A DNA stretch of 64,000 bases from Verrucomicrobiaceae bacterium (GCA_016713245.1 JADJPM010000005.1:434001-498000); one strand, 5' to 3'; counted from the stretch's first letter, positions 40,176 to 49,474 are shown. Notes: generated by a model not told the origin, from the letters alone. Translations and numbers: made by a program.

Positions 40176-42746
40176 TTACTGGGAATCTTTGCTCACCTTC
40201 TCCAACAAGGCATCGACAGCGGCTTCCTCGGGATCGGGAGCACGTTCGGCGGCGGAGAATTTGAGGCGCTTCATCTCGGCATCGTGGGTGATGCTCACCT
40301 TGTCGCCTTCGCGAATGTCTTCGCGGAGGAGATGCTCGGAAAGCGGGTCCTCGATGTGTTTTTCCACGGCACGGCGCATCGGACGAGCACCGTATTGCGG
40401 ATCGTAGCCTTCCTTGATGAGGAATTCGCGGGCGCCCTCATCAAGCGTGATCGTGATGTTCTTGCTGACGAGGCGCTTGGTGACCTTGCTGACTTCGAGA
40501 TCGACGATTTTGGCCAGTTCGGGCTTCTCCAGCATGCGGAAGACGACCAATTCATCGAGGCGGTTGAGGAACTCAGGCTTGAAGTACTTCTTCGCGGCCT
40601 CGTTGATCTTGGACTTGATGCCGTCGTTGTCGGCACTGTCCTGCTGCATGGCCATGAAGCCAAGGCTGGTCTGGCGCTTGATCTGCTCCGCACCCACGTT
40701 CGAGGTGAGGATGATGATGGTGTTTCGGAAGTCGATCTTGCGGCCGAAGTTATCGGTCACCTGGCCTTCTTCGAGGATCTGAAGCAGGAGGTGCATCACA
40801 TCCGGGTGCGCTTTCTCTACTTCGTCGAAAAGCACGACGGAGTAGGGCTTGCGGCGCACGGCCTCGGAGAGCTGGCCGCCTTCTTCATAACCAACGTATC
40901 CGGGAGGCGCTCCGATGAGGCGGGAAGCGGTGTGCTTCTCCATGTACTCGGACATGTCGATCTGAATGAGCGCATCGGCGGTGCCAAACATGAACTCGGC
41001 GAGATTCTTCGCGAGGAAGGTCTTGCCGACCCCCGTGGGGCCGAGGAAAAGGAAGGAACCGATGGGGCGGCGCGGGTCTTTGAGGTCCGCACGCGAGCGG
41101 CGGAGTGCCTTCGAGATGGCGAGAACGGCCTCGTCTTGGCCGATGACCTTGCCTTTGAGCTCATCGCCCATGCGGAGAAGCTTTTGAGCCTCGGCCTGCT
41201 CCATGCGCTGAAGGGGCACACCGGTCCATTTCGAGACGACGGACATGATGTCGTTCTCGCTGACATCGACAATGCGCTCCTGGCTGGTATTCCGCCAGTT
41301 TTCGAGAACGTCATCGTAGCGCTTCTTGGCATTCTTCTCACGGTCGCGGAGATGAGCGGCCTGCTCGAAGTCCTGCTCCTTGATGCTGCCTTCCTTCTCG
41401 ACGCGGATCTCTTCGATCTCGGCCTCGATGTCTTTCAGCTCCGGCGGGCGGGTCATCGCGGCGATGCGGGCCTTCGAGCCAGCTTCGTCCATGATGTCGA
41501 TGGCTTTGTCCGGCAGGAAACGGGAGGTCAAATAGCGTGAGGAAAGGGTCACCGAGGACTTGATGGCGTCATCGCTGTACTTCGCCTTGTGATGCATCTC
41601 GTATTTGCCGCGCAGGCCCATCAAAATCTTGATGGCATCCTCCACGGAGGGTTCTTCAACCTTCACCTGCTGAAAGCGGCGCTCGAGGGCGCTGTCCTTC
41701 TCGATGTGCTTGCGGAACTCGTTCAGCGTGGTGGCACCGATGCATTGCAATTCTCCACGGCTGAGGGCTGGCTTGATGATGTTGGAAACATCGAGAGCGC
41801 CTTCAGCACCGCCAGCGCCCACCATCGTGTGCATCTCGTCGATGAAGAGGATAACGTTCTTGTGACGGCGAATCTCGTCCATCACGGCCTTGATGCGCTC
41901 TTCAAACTGGCCGCGATACTTCGTGCCGGCCACCATGAGGGCGAGGTCGAGGGTGATGACGCGCTTATCGCGAAGGATTTCAGGCACATTGCCTGCGGCG
42001 ATCTCTTGAGCGAGGCCTTCGACGATGGCGGTCTTGCCCACGCCGGCTTCGCCGATGAGCACGGGATTGTTTTTCGTGCGGCGGCAGAGGATCTGGATCA
42101 CGCGGGCGATCTCCTCGCTGCGGCCGATGACGGGGTCCATCTCGCCTTTCACGGCCACTTCGGTCAAATCACGGCCAAAGGCCTTCAAAGCGGGCGTTTT
42201 TTCGTTTTTGCCCTTCTTTTCATTCGGCGTGCCACCACCAGGGGTGACGGCTTCCTTGTTGCCATTGCCTTCTTCCTCTTCTTCGCCGTCCTCATTTTGG
42301 GAGGTGAAGTTCGGATCGAGTTCACGAAGGATTTCGCTGCGAGCCTTGTCGAGGTTTACTTCAAGGTTCCGCAGCACCTGAGCGGCCACGCCCTCGCCTT
42401 CACGCAGAAGGCCGAGGAGGATGTGCTCGGTGCCCACATAGCTGTGATTGAGCGCCTTGGCTTCCTTGGAGGCCAAAGCGAGCACCTTTTTCACGCGGGG
42501 CGTGTAGGGGATGTTCCCCACCATCTTCGTCTCTGGGCCGGAGCCGACCTGTTGTTCGACTTGCAGGCGCACCGTTTCGAGATCGAGGCCGAGCTTGGTC
42601 AGCACATTGACAGCGACGCCTTGGCCGAGCTTGATGAGCCCGAGCAGCAAATGCTCCGTGCCGACGTAGTTGTGGTTGAAGCGATCCGCCTCTTTGCGGG
42701 CGAGTGCCAGCACCTGCTGGGCACGAGGAGTAAAGTTGTTCATCAT
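40176..42746 (-). CDS. clpC: ATP-dependent Clp protease ATPase ClpC
   Basis: An 856-residue HSP100 unfoldase that feeds substrates to ClpP. Two Clp-N repeats at the start (TPRAQQVLALARKEADRFNHNYVGTEHLLLGL and TPRVKKVLALASKEAKALNHSYVGTEHILLGL) are followed by an acidic linker (about 145-185), the first AAA+ module (GEAGVGKTAIVEG near 230), a UVR-like middle domain (IKEQDFEQAAHLRDREK) and the second AAA+ module (GPTGVGKTFLAKNL near 570). The UVR domain marks ClpC rather than ClpA or ClpB. Adjacent ATGs at 42746 and 42743 are both possible. It heads a 13-gene run. No mcsA, mcsB or ctsR is adjacent. Confidence 0.95.
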   Translation of the reverse strand: MMNNFTPRAQQVLALARKEADRFNHNYVGTEHLLLGLIKLGQGVAVNVLTKLGLDLETVRLQVEQQVGSGPETKMVGNIPYTPRVKKVLALASKEAKALNHSYVGTEHILLGLLREGEGVAAQVLRNLEVNLDKARSEILRELDPNFTSQNEDGEEEEEGNGNKEAVTPGGGTPNEKKGKNEKTPALKAFGRDLTEVAVKGEMDPVIGRSEEIARVIQILCRRTKNNPVLIGEAGVGKTAIVEGLAQEIAAGNVPEILRDKRVITLDLALMVAGTKYRGQFEERIKAVMDEIRRHKNVILFIDEMHTMVGAGGAEGALDVSNIIKPALSRGELQCIGATTLNEFRKHIEKDSALERRFQQVKVEEPSVEDAIKILMGLRGKYEMHHKAKYSDDAIKSSVTLSSRYLTSRFLPDKAIDIMDEAGSKARIAAMTRPPELKDIEAEIEEIRVEKEGSIKEQDFEQAAHLRDREKNAKKRYDDVLENWRNTSQERIVDVSENDIMSVVSKWTGVPLQRMEQAEAQKLLRMGDELKGKVIGQDEAVLAISKALRRSRADLKDPRRPIGSFLFLGPTGVGKTFLAKNLAEFMFGTADALIQIDMSEYMEKHTASRLIGAPPGYVGYEEGGQLSEAVRRKPYSVVLFDEVEKAHPDVMHLLLQILEEGQVTDNFGRKIDFRNTIIILTSNVGAEQIKRQTSLGFMAMQQDSADNDGIKSKINEAAKKYFKPEFLNRLDELVVFRMLEKPELAKIVDLEVSKVTKRLVSKNITITLDEGAREFLIKEGYDPQYGARPMRRAVEKHIEDPLSEHLLREDIREGDKVSITHDAEMKRLKFSAAERAPDPEEAAVDALLEKVSKDSQ

Positions 42747-42942
42747 GATGGGCGGAAAAGGGTTCCGGGAGGTTTAGTCAGCGGAAAGTTAGGAGTGCTG
42801 GAAATGGAATGCAACCACCGCAGTTCATTATTCATTCGCCCCATGAAAGAGCGTGGATTTCCCTTTGGTGGACGGGTTCATCGGATGGCTGGAGCCGTGC
42901 TTTGACAAAAGCAGGCCGCCTGCCACTTAGAAGGCCACCTCG

Positions 42943-44172
42943 ATGCCGCTCTCCAAACCGCCTCAAACCAGCCGCCGCAGGCTTGCGACGCTGTTTTTCG
43001 TGACGGCGATGCCGATGGGCATGTGGGGTGTGCCTTTGAGCACGGTGTTCAATGCGCATGGACGCGGGCATCTCGTGCCCTGGGTGCTCTCCGCCTCCAG
43101 CATCGCGGCCTTCATCTCGCCGCTCTTCACGGCGGCATTGGCGGATCAGCGCATGGCTCCGGTCAAACTCATGCGCTGGCTGGCGGTGCTCACGAGCATC
43201 ACCCTCGTGCTCACCTGCACGGCGCTGGAGTGGAAAATGTCCGACGCCGCCGTGCTGATGGCGGTGCAGCTCCAGGCTCTGGTGTCTCTGCCGATGTGGA
43301 GCATCGCCAGCAGCATCGTGTTTTCCCAGCTCCAGGATGCGAAGCGGCAATTCGGCCCGCTGCGTGCCTTTGCCACCGCCGGCTGGATGGCCGGCTGCTG
43401 GATGATCAGCCTCGTGCTGCAATCCGATGAATCGCTCGTCGGTGCCTACACCGCCGCAGGACTCTGGCTCGTCGTGGGAGGCATCACCTTCCTGATCCCC
43501 GCCATTCCGCCGACGGATACCAGCTCGCCTCGCACCTGGGTGCAAATCCTCGGTCTGGATGCCCTCTCGCTGCTGCGACATCGCGATCACCGCATCGTCT
43601 TCATCACGGCCGCGCTCTACTGCATGCCGCTGGCGGCTTTTTACCCATACACCGCCCTTCAGCTCAAAGATCTCGGCGTCACCAGCATCGCCGCCATGAT
43701 GTCCCTGGCGCAGACGACGGAGATTCTCGTCATGCTGGTGCTTGCGGGGCTGATGACGCGTTTCCGCTTAAAGTGGGTTTTCCTCTCCGGCATCCTCATC
43801 TGCGTGGTTCGCTACTCGCTCAATGCCGTGAACACCCTGCCTGCCGTGCTCATCGGCACCACGCTGCATGGCTTTGCCTTCACGCTCTACTTCATCACGA
43901 CCCAAATATATCTCGAAGAACGCATCGATCCGAAATGGCGGGTGCGTGCCCAAGCCCTGCTTTCGCTGCTGATGAGCGGCGTTGGAAATCTCTTCGGCTA
44001 TCTCGGCGGCGGCTGGTGGTTTCAGGCCTGCTCGTCGCCGGATGCGCCCACGAACTGGCAGCTCTTCTGGATCGGCGAAACCGCTCTCACCGCCGCTGTG
44101 TGCCTTTTCTTTGCCCTCGCCTACAAAGGCCGTGGCACACAGCCTTCATCCGGCTTGAAACCTCAAACTTGA
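42943..44172 (+). CDS. MFS transporter, nucleoside:H+ symporter-like
   Basis: A 409-residue membrane protein of about 12 spans. The opening FFVTAMPMGMWGVPLSTVFNAHGRGHLVPWVLSASSIAAFISPLFTAALADQRM resembles the nucleoside:H+ symporter (NupG/XapB) group, as does 'FGPLRAFATAGWMAGCW'. It probably imports nucleosides or related compounds across the inner membrane, which would fit the nucleoside phosphorylase elsewhere in the window. It is divergent from clpC, with a 196-bp gap, and is followed 17 bp later by ribE. Confidence 0.75.
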   Translation: MPLSKPPQTSRRRLATLFFVTAMPMGMWGVPLSTVFNAHGRGHLVPWVLSASSIAAFISPLFTAALADQRMAPVKLMRWLAVLTSITLVLTCTALEWKMSDAAVLMAVQLQALVSLPMWSIASSIVFSQLQDAKRQFGPLRAFATAGWMAGCWMISLVLQSDESLVGAYTAAGLWLVVGGITFLIPAIPPTDTSSPRTWVQILGLDALSLLRHRDHRIVFITAALYCMPLAAFYPYTALQLKDLGVTSIAAMMSLAQTTEILVMLVLAGLMTRFRLKWVFLSGILICVVRYSLNAVNTLPAVLIGTTLHGFAFTLYFITTQIYLEERIDPKWRVRAQALLSLLMSGVGNLFGYLGGGWWFQACSSPDAPTNWQLFWIGETALTAAVCLFFALAYKGRGTQPSSGLKPQT

Positions 44173-44189
44173 ACCCTTAGTCCTCACCC

Positions 44190-44795
44190 ATGTTCACCGG
44201 CCTCGTCGAAACCACCGGCAAAATCCTTTCCCTCGATCCTCGCGGCGAGAGCGCCCGGCTCATCGTCGAGGCACCGAGCCTCGCGTCACAGCTCACGCTG
44301 GGTGAAAGCGTGGCCGTGAACGGCTGCTGCCTCACCGTGACCGCTTTCGATGCCGCCACAGGCACCTTCGCCTTTGATCTGCTTATGCAAACGCTGCGTG
44401 TCACCAGCCTCGGCGATCTCTCCACCGGCTCGCTCGTCAATCTCGAGCGTGCCATGCGCCTCGGCGACCGCTTTGGCGGTCACTTTGTCCAAGGCCATGT
44501 GGATGACACCGTCCGCGTGATCGACTTCAGCCCGCAAGGCCAGGATCATCGCTTGGAGATCGAGTATCCCGCGAAGCATCACGGCCTCGTCATTTCAAAA
44601 GGCTCCATCTGCCTCGATGGCATCTCATTGACCGCGGCGGAGGTGGGCAAAGAAAGCATCACCTGCTGGATCATCCCGCACACCATGGAGGTCACCCATC
44701 TGCACACCAAAAAAGCCGGCGACCGCCTCAACGTCGAATTCGACATGCTCGGGAAGCACGTCCGCGAGCTCGTGAGGCTCTCCACACCCTCATGA
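44190..44795 (+). CDS. ribE: Riboflavin synthase (alpha subunit)
   Basis: A 201-residue enzyme that dismutates two 6,7-dimethyl-8-ribityllumazine molecules to riboflavin. The two lumazine-binding repeats are visible: MFTGLVETTGKI...GESVAVNGCCLTVT...DLLMQTLRVTSL and GGHFVQGHVDDTVRV...GSICLDGISLTAAEV...HTMEVTHL. Both carry the usual GxSVAVNGxCLTV / GSIxxDGISLT and TL blocks. The length is standard. No other rib genes are adjacent. It overlaps the next small membrane gene by 4 bp. Confidence 0.95.
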   Translation: MFTGLVETTGKILSLDPRGESARLIVEAPSLASQLTLGESVAVNGCCLTVTAFDAATGTFAFDLLMQTLRVTSLGDLSTGSLVNLERAMRLGDRFGGHFVQGHVDDTVRVIDFSPQGQDHRLEIEYPAKHHGLVISKGSICLDGISLTAAEVGKESITCWIIPHTMEVTHLHTKKAGDRLNVEFDMLGKHVRELVRLSTPS

Positions 44796-45031
44796 ATGCC
44801 GCCTGTCATCACCTCGCCGCTGCCTCCGGTCGGCCTCTATGGCCTGTGGTGCTCGGCATGACGCTTCTCCTGCTCCTCGGGCTGCCCTTCGTGCTGAGAA
44901 ATCTCTGGCCCAGCATGCGCCGTCGCACTGCTTGGCTGATCTCGTTCGCCGTGGTCTTCGTCTTTCTCTTTGTCATGACGCCCGCTCGCGTGGCGTTTTC
45001 GAACCTTCTCCACAGTGGACGGTCCATGTGA
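44792..45031 (+). CDS. Small two-span membrane protein
   Basis: A 79-residue hydrophobic protein with two predicted membrane segments (about residues 17-36 and 46-66). The 4-bp ATGA overlap with ribE supports translational coupling. It has no recognised family and no cysteine cluster. It could be a small accessory gene; a false positive is possible because little but the overlap and composition supports it. Confidence 0.5.
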   Translation: MNAACHHLAAASGRPLWPVVLGMTLLLLLGLPFVLRNLWPSMRRRTAWLISFAVVFVFLFVMTPARVAFSNLLHSGRSM

Positions 45032-45049
45032 ACCCCTCCATCATCCTTT

Positions 45050-46258
45050 ATGCGCCCCATCCACGCTCTTTTCCTCTTCGCCGCTGCTTTTTCCACCCAC
45101 GCTGCCGAGACGCTCGTCTCCGATGCCAAAGCCTTCGAAGAGGCTGCCAAGGCCGCCAAAGCCGGTGACGTGCTCATTTTGAAGAACGGCGAATGGAAGG
45201 ACGCCCGCCTCAAATGCCGTGCCAGTGGCTCCGCCGATGTGCCGCTGACCATCAAGGCCGAGACGCCCGGCAAAGTCATCCTCACCGGTGACTCGCGATT
45301 GCAGCTCGGAGGCCGCTTCATCCTCGTGGACGGCCTTTCCTTCCAAAATCCCACCGGCACCGAGTGCATCGAGCTGCGCATCGACACCGATGAAGTCGCC
45401 CACGAATGCCGCGTGACGCAATGCGCCGTCGTGAACACGCTGCCAGCGGACGAAAAGAGCAAATCCGCCCGCTTCGTCTCCATCTACGGCCGCGAGCATC
45501 GCGTGGACCATTGCCGCTTTGAGGGAAAAACAACGCTCGGCACCTTGATGGTCGTGTGGCTGAACAACGAGCAAAAAGACTGGGGCCGCCATCGCATCGA
45601 TCACAACTACTTCGGTGCCCGGGAACGCCTCGGCAAAAACGGCGGCGAGATCATCCGCCTCGGCGACAGCGAAACCTCCATGCTCAACGCCAAGTGCGTG
45701 GTGGAGCACAACACCTTCGAAAAATGCAACGGCGAGGCCGAGTGCATCTCCAACAAATCCTGCGGCAATCTTTATCGCCGGAACACCTTCCTCGAAGTCT
45801 CCGGCACGCTCACGCTCCGTCATGGCAATGGCTGCACCGTCGAGGAAAACGCTTTCCTCGGCAACAACGCCAAAGGCACCGGCGGCGTCCGCATCATCGG
45901 CGAAAACCATCGGGTCGCCCGCAACTACTTCGAGAACCTCACCGGCGACAAAGAACGCAGCGCCCTCTGCGTCATGGCCGGCATCCCCAACACGCCGCTC
46001 AATGGCTACGCCCAGGTGAAGGACGCCCGCATCGAGAACAACCTCTTCATCGACTGCAAAGTGCCCTTCGCCTTTGCCGTCATGGGCGACAAAACCGCCA
46101 CGCTCGCTCCTGAGAATACCCTCGTGCCCAACAACCGCTTCAACACCGCCAAACCCAAAGACTTCCCCGATCACCCCGGCCTCCTTTGGGATCAGAAAGA
46201 CCTCAAAAAGCCCGCCTGGGTCGATCAACGCGAAGAAGCCGGTCCTTCCTGGAAGTAA
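45050..46258 (+). CDS. Secreted polysaccharide lyase family 6 (alginate/chondroitin-B type)
   Basis: A 402-residue exported right-handed beta-helix enzyme. The signal peptide is MRPIHALFLFAAAFSTHAAE. GGEIIRLGDSETS, AECISNKSCGN and GTLTLRHGNGCTVEEN match the conserved PL6 catalytic groove, in which the Lys of ISNKS and the Arg of LTLRHG are the Bronsted base and acid. It would cleave uronic-acid polysaccharides by beta-elimination. It matches the sulfatase in this window as a polysaccharide-degradation theme but is not linked to it. It ends 86 bp from the convergent BatA-like gene, with a long palindrome between. Confidence 0.88.
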   Translation: MRPIHALFLFAAAFSTHAAETLVSDAKAFEEAAKAAKAGDVLILKNGEWKDARLKCRASGSADVPLTIKAETPGKVILTGDSRLQLGGRFILVDGLSFQNPTGTECIELRIDTDEVAHECRVTQCAVVNTLPADEKSKSARFVSIYGREHRVDHCRFEGKTTLGTLMVVWLNNEQKDWGRHRIDHNYFGARERLGKNGGEIIRLGDSETSMLNAKCVVEHNTFEKCNGEAECISNKSCGNLYRRNTFLEVSGTLTLRHGNGCTVEENAFLGNNAKGTGGVRIIGENHRVARNYFENLTGDKERSALCVMAGIPNTPLNGYAQVKDARIENNLFIDCKVPFAFAVMGDKTATLAPENTLVPNNRFNTAKPKDFPDHPGLLWDQKDLKKPAWVDQREEAGPSWK

Positions 46259-46266
46259 CCGCTTCA

Positions 46267-46341
46267 GAAGTTGGAGTCTAGGCTTTAGCCGACACGAACG
46301 TCTCGGCGCTCAGAATCGGCTAAAGCCTGGACTCCAACTTC
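46267..46341. repeat. 26-bp extragenic palindrome between convergent genes
   Basis: The left arm (46267-46292, beginning GAAGTTGGAGTC) and the right arm (46316-46341, ending GGACTCCAACTTC) are complementary over 26 bp with a single G-T pair, around a 23-bp loop. It lies exactly between the ends of the PL6 lyase and the BatA-like gene, which is the usual place of a REP-type element or a bidirectional terminator. No T-run follows. Confidence 0.85.
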
Positions 46342-46344
46342 CGT

Positions 46345-48315
46345 TCATGCCGTCGTCCTACTCACTTCCCGTTTCGGCGGCATGCAAAGCAGCGCCTCGC
46401 CCAGCAACGCAATCGCCATCAGGAACAGGAAGGTCCTCCACACCTCGCTCGCGAGGCTCGATTCGTTCTCCACCTGGTCTTCGATGATTTGATGATCCAA
46501 ACCGGCGAAAAGCTCTCCCAGAGCCGTTTTGCCGAGGAAATCCGGCGCATCCTCCCGCAGCGGCCGATTCAGCGCGACGAGCTTTTCGCCGCTTTCGGCG
46601 ATTCCGGCTCTCAGGGGCAGTTCGGTGCTCAAAACGGCTTCGCCGCGTCTTTTCCACTCACCAGCACCCAGCGCATTCACTCCGGCTTCACGCTGCTGAG
46701 CTTTGCCGAGGCCTTTGGAGCCATCTTGAAGCGCACGGTGCAGCATCGCGAACATCACCACGCCATCGCGGGCCAAAGTGGACGCTCCAGAGCCGGGAAG
46801 GGTGCCGAGGAACCAGATTTGATTTTCGCCGGTGGTGTTCGCTCGCATGAGCAGCGGCTGGTTTTCGCCGAGACGAGCGAGTGGCGTGCCTTCGCCGAGG
46901 ATGTCGCAGCGGCGCTGCACTTCGAGATCGCCGAGCGGCAACGCGGTGCCGCTGCGCGTGTTGGCGAGCAGGCCGGCGTCGTTGCGCCACCAGCTCACGG
47001 TGGCCGGTTTGCTGTCGCCGTTCCATGTGCCCCATTGCAGACCGGCGAAGGCATTCGTGTTCGGCGTCTCGGGCGGCAAAAACAGCACGCAGCGGGCATT
47101 CGCGAGCTGTTTGGCGATGAGGTCGCCCTCTTTCGGCAGCGGCGCGTGCCACACGATGAGCGCGGTGTCGTCCCACGCGATCTCGGCGGCACGCGAGGGC
47201 GGCAAAACGCTGCACGCATATTTCCGAGTCGGGTCCGCGGCGGCTTCGAGCGCGGCTTGCAGCGGCGTGAAGGTGGCCTCGTCGTCGCTGACGATCACGC
47301 TGCGCAGCACGGGCGGCTCGGCGAAGACGAAGTGGAAGACGTTGTCGCTCGGCGCGGCATCGGCGGGTAATTCGACGCGGCCGTGGCCCTGCTTCATCGT
47401 TTTGGCGATGGGGATGGCGTGCGCTTGCAGCACGAGCTGCGAGTCCTTCATCTCCGCTTTGAATGTGGTGCTCACATCTCCGACGACGAAGCGCAGCGGC
47501 AGTTCGAGCGGTTCCTTGGCCGAATCCGCCCGCGTGACGCGCACATCGAGCAGCAACTCGGCTTTCTCGGCCGTTTCGCGACGCGTGACGCGATCCACGG
47601 CGATGCTCAAATTCTGCGCGGCGGGCTGGGCATACGTCAGCAGATGAAAACGCACGCCTTTGAGGCTGGCGAAGCCGCTGCGCAGTGCCTGCCAACGTCC
47701 GCCGCCGGCATCCCAGTCGCTTTGACGCAGGTCGCTGAGCACCCACACGTCGGTGCGGCCGGTTTGATTCGTGGCGATGTAGTCGAGCGCGCTTTGCAGC
47801 AGCGCGGGCACATCCGCGCTCGTGTCGGTAGGGCCGGTGATCGGCAAATCAGTGAGTGATTCCGGCTTTTCGAGCGCCTGCGGCTGAAGATGCGCGTTCT
47901 CGATGAGCACGAGCTTCGAGCGCGTGCCCACGGTGTCGCGCAAGGCCTGCGAGAGCTTCGCGAGGCCCGCGCTGCGCTTGCTGGTGCCGGTGGCGAGGTT
48001 TTGCTGCTCCATGCTCGCCGAGCGGTCGAGCAGCACGATCACCGTGTCCGGCACGCCGCCGGTGAGCCCGAGCAAACCGCCCGCCATCGGCCGCGTGATG
48101 ACAAACAGGATCGCCGCCACCGCCAGCACGCGAAACGCGAGGATCAAAATCTGCCGCAGCCGCGACAGCCCCTTGTTCATGCGCTGCGCCATGCGCAGAA
48201 ACATCATCGCCGCCCACTTCACCTGCCGCCGCCGATATAAGTGGATCAAATGAATGACCACCGGCAACGCCGCGAGCGGCAGGGCAAAAAGAAGCGCTGG
48301 GACAAGGAAGGTCAT
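46345..48315 (-). CDS. BatA-like membrane protein with VWA domain
   Basis: A 656-residue protein. The start at 48315 gives MTFLVPALLFALPLAALPVVIHLIHLYRRRQVKWAAMMFLRMA, the N-terminal BatA module with two membrane helices (about 3-22 and 56-78). VPDTVIVLLDRSASMEQQ begins a von Willebrand factor A domain with the MIDAS DxSxS motif (DRSAS). A long, variable, beta-rich periplasmic part follows, and a C-terminal membrane helix (TFLFLMAIALLGEALLCM) closes the protein. It is the last gene of the MoxR-DUF58 cluster. These clusters are thought to serve envelope or metal-enzyme maturation. Confidence 0.8.
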   Translation of the reverse strand: MTFLVPALLFALPLAALPVVIHLIHLYRRRQVKWAAMMFLRMAQRMNKGLSRLRQILILAFRVLAVAAILFVITRPMAGGLLGLTGGVPDTVIVLLDRSASMEQQNLATGTSKRSAGLAKLSQALRDTVGTRSKLVLIENAHLQPQALEKPESLTDLPITGPTDTSADVPALLQSALDYIATNQTGRTDVWVLSDLRQSDWDAGGGRWQALRSGFASLKGVRFHLLTYAQPAAQNLSIAVDRVTRRETAEKAELLLDVRVTRADSAKEPLELPLRFVVGDVSTTFKAEMKDSQLVLQAHAIPIAKTMKQGHGRVELPADAAPSDNVFHFVFAEPPVLRSVIVSDDEATFTPLQAALEAAADPTRKYACSVLPPSRAAEIAWDDTALIVWHAPLPKEGDLIAKQLANARCVLFLPPETPNTNAFAGLQWGTWNGDSKPATVSWWRNDAGLLANTRSGTALPLGDLEVQRRCDILGEGTPLARLGENQPLLMRANTTGENQIWFLGTLPGSGASTLARDGVVMFAMLHRALQDGSKGLGKAQQREAGVNALGAGEWKRRGEAVLSTELPLRAGIAESGEKLVALNRPLREDAPDFLGKTALGELFAGLDHQIIEDQVENESSLASEVWRTFLFLMAIALLGEALLCMPPKREVSRTTA

Positions 48316-48515
48316 GGGTTTGTTTTTGCCTTGGCGTGCCTGGCCCAAAATAGTCCCAGAACTAGCAGGACTAGCTTGATCTGCACATTCACGGCATCAA
48401 AACGAGGGGATTCGTTAAGGTAGAAATAAAGATGCACCAACAGTCCGCCGATGCTCACGCCGACTAAGGTTGAAGCGAAGACGTAGCTGAACGATCTCTT
48501 TTTGACCTCCATCAC
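48312..48515 (-). CDS. Small membrane protein of the MoxR cluster
   Basis: A 67-residue protein with two hydrophobic segments (about residues 10-31 and 46-60). Its stop overlaps the BatA-like start and its start overlaps the DUF58 stop (a few bases each), a pattern that supports real coupled translation. No family is recognised. Confidence 0.6.
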   Translation of the reverse strand: MMEVKKRSFSYVFASTLVGVSIGGLLVHLYFYLNESPRFDAVNVQIKLVLLVLGLFWARHAKAKTNP

Positions 48516-49420
48516 CGGCCTCCTTTCTTCTGCACGCGGCTGAGGAGGAACTTCACGAGCACGTCGTCGTATTTGTCGCTGAGTTTGACGCGGTGGTAAT
48601 CGATGGCGGTGGTGCGGATGAGGTCGTCGAGTTCGTGGAGGTAGGTTTTGACGGCTTCGCGGTAGTTGCGGCGGATGAGGCAGGGGTCGGCGAGGAGGGC
48701 TTCGCCGCCTTCGAGGTCGATGAAACGCGCGGGGCGGTCGAAATCGAAGTCGAGCTCTTGCTGATCGAGCAGGTGGAAGAGGGCGACGTCATGCTTGCGG
48801 AAGCGCAGGTGCTGGATGGCGCTCTTCAGCTCGGCGGGCGGGACAAAGAGGTCGCTGAAGACGATGACGAGGGCTCGCTGACGAATGCGCTCGGCGGCAT
48901 CGTGCAGCGCGGTGAGCAGCGTGGTGTCACCGACGGGCTGGATGGAGCCCATTTGATCCAAAACGAGGCCGAGATGGCTCGCGCCTCGTTTCGCGGGGAT
49001 TTCGACGGGCTTTTCCGCGAGCGACCAAAGGCCCACGGCATCGCCCTGCTGCGCGGCGAGGTAACCGAGCGTGCCGGCGAGCTTTTTGGCGTAGTCAAAG
49101 CGGCTCGTGGTGCTGCCCGCGGGTGTGAAGCTCATGCTGCCGCTCGTGTCGATGAGCAGGCAGAGGCGCAGGTTGGTGTCAGCTTCGAATTCCTTGATGT
49201 AGAAGCGATCGCTGCGGCCCCACGTGCGCCAGTCGAGGCGTCGGGTATCGTCGCCAGGGACGTATTTGCGGTATTGGGCGAATTCGAGGGAGGAACCGCG
49301 CACGGGGCTGCGGTGCTTGCCGGAAACGCTGCCGAGCATAGCCTGACGCGCGTTCAGCGGCAGAGCCATTAATCGGCTGAGCACGGCGGGGTCGAGGAAG
49401 CTGCGTGATGAATCAGCCAT
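48512..49420 (-). CDS. DUF58-domain protein (MoxR-associated)
   Basis: A 302-residue cytosolic protein. SVSGKHRSPVRGSSLEFAQYRKYVPGDDTRRLDWRTWGRSDRFYIKEFEADTNLRLCLLIDTSGSM is the DUF58 core with the 'G...(E/F)xxYxxGDDxRxIDWxxxAR' pattern. A MIDAS-like DTSGSMSF motif lies at its C-terminal side, so a VWA-like fold is built in. The usual partner of MoxR ATPases. A GGAGG 8 bp upstream of the ATG is visible on the minus strand, between the start and the left inverted repeat of the four-helix-bundle cassette. Confidence 0.92.
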   Translation of the reverse strand: MADSSRSFLDPAVLSRLMALPLNARQAMLGSVSGKHRSPVRGSSLEFAQYRKYVPGDDTRRLDWRTWGRSDRFYIKEFEADTNLRLCLLIDTSGSMSFTPAGSTTSRFDYAKKLAGTLGYLAAQQGDAVGLWSLAEKPVEIPAKRGASHLGLVLDQMGSIQPVGDTTLLTALHDAAERIRQRALVIVFSDLFVPPAELKSAIQHLRFRKHDVALFHLLDQQELDFDFDRPARFIDLEGGEALLADPCLIRRNYREAVKTYLHELDDLIRTTAIDYHRVKLSDKYDDVLVKFLLSRVQKKGGR

Positions 49421-49439
49421 GTTCGTAGCCTCCTATTTT

Positions 49440-49473
49440 CGTCCTCGTCCTCCTACTCGAACTCGTCCTCGAT
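49440..49473. repeat. Left inverted repeat of the four-helix-bundle cassette
   Basis: 34 bases here are the perfect reverse complement of 49947-49980. The sequence is built of GTCCTC/CTCGTCC-type hexamers around a central ACTCGAACTCG. It lies 2 bp from the four-helix-bundle gene stop and about 20 bp from the DUF58 start. Confidence 0.9.
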
Positions 49474-49474
49474 T

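Noticed and set aside
41589..42905. Long plus-strand frame opposite clpC
   Set aside because: clpC is unmistakable on the minus strand; the opposite frame has no motif.
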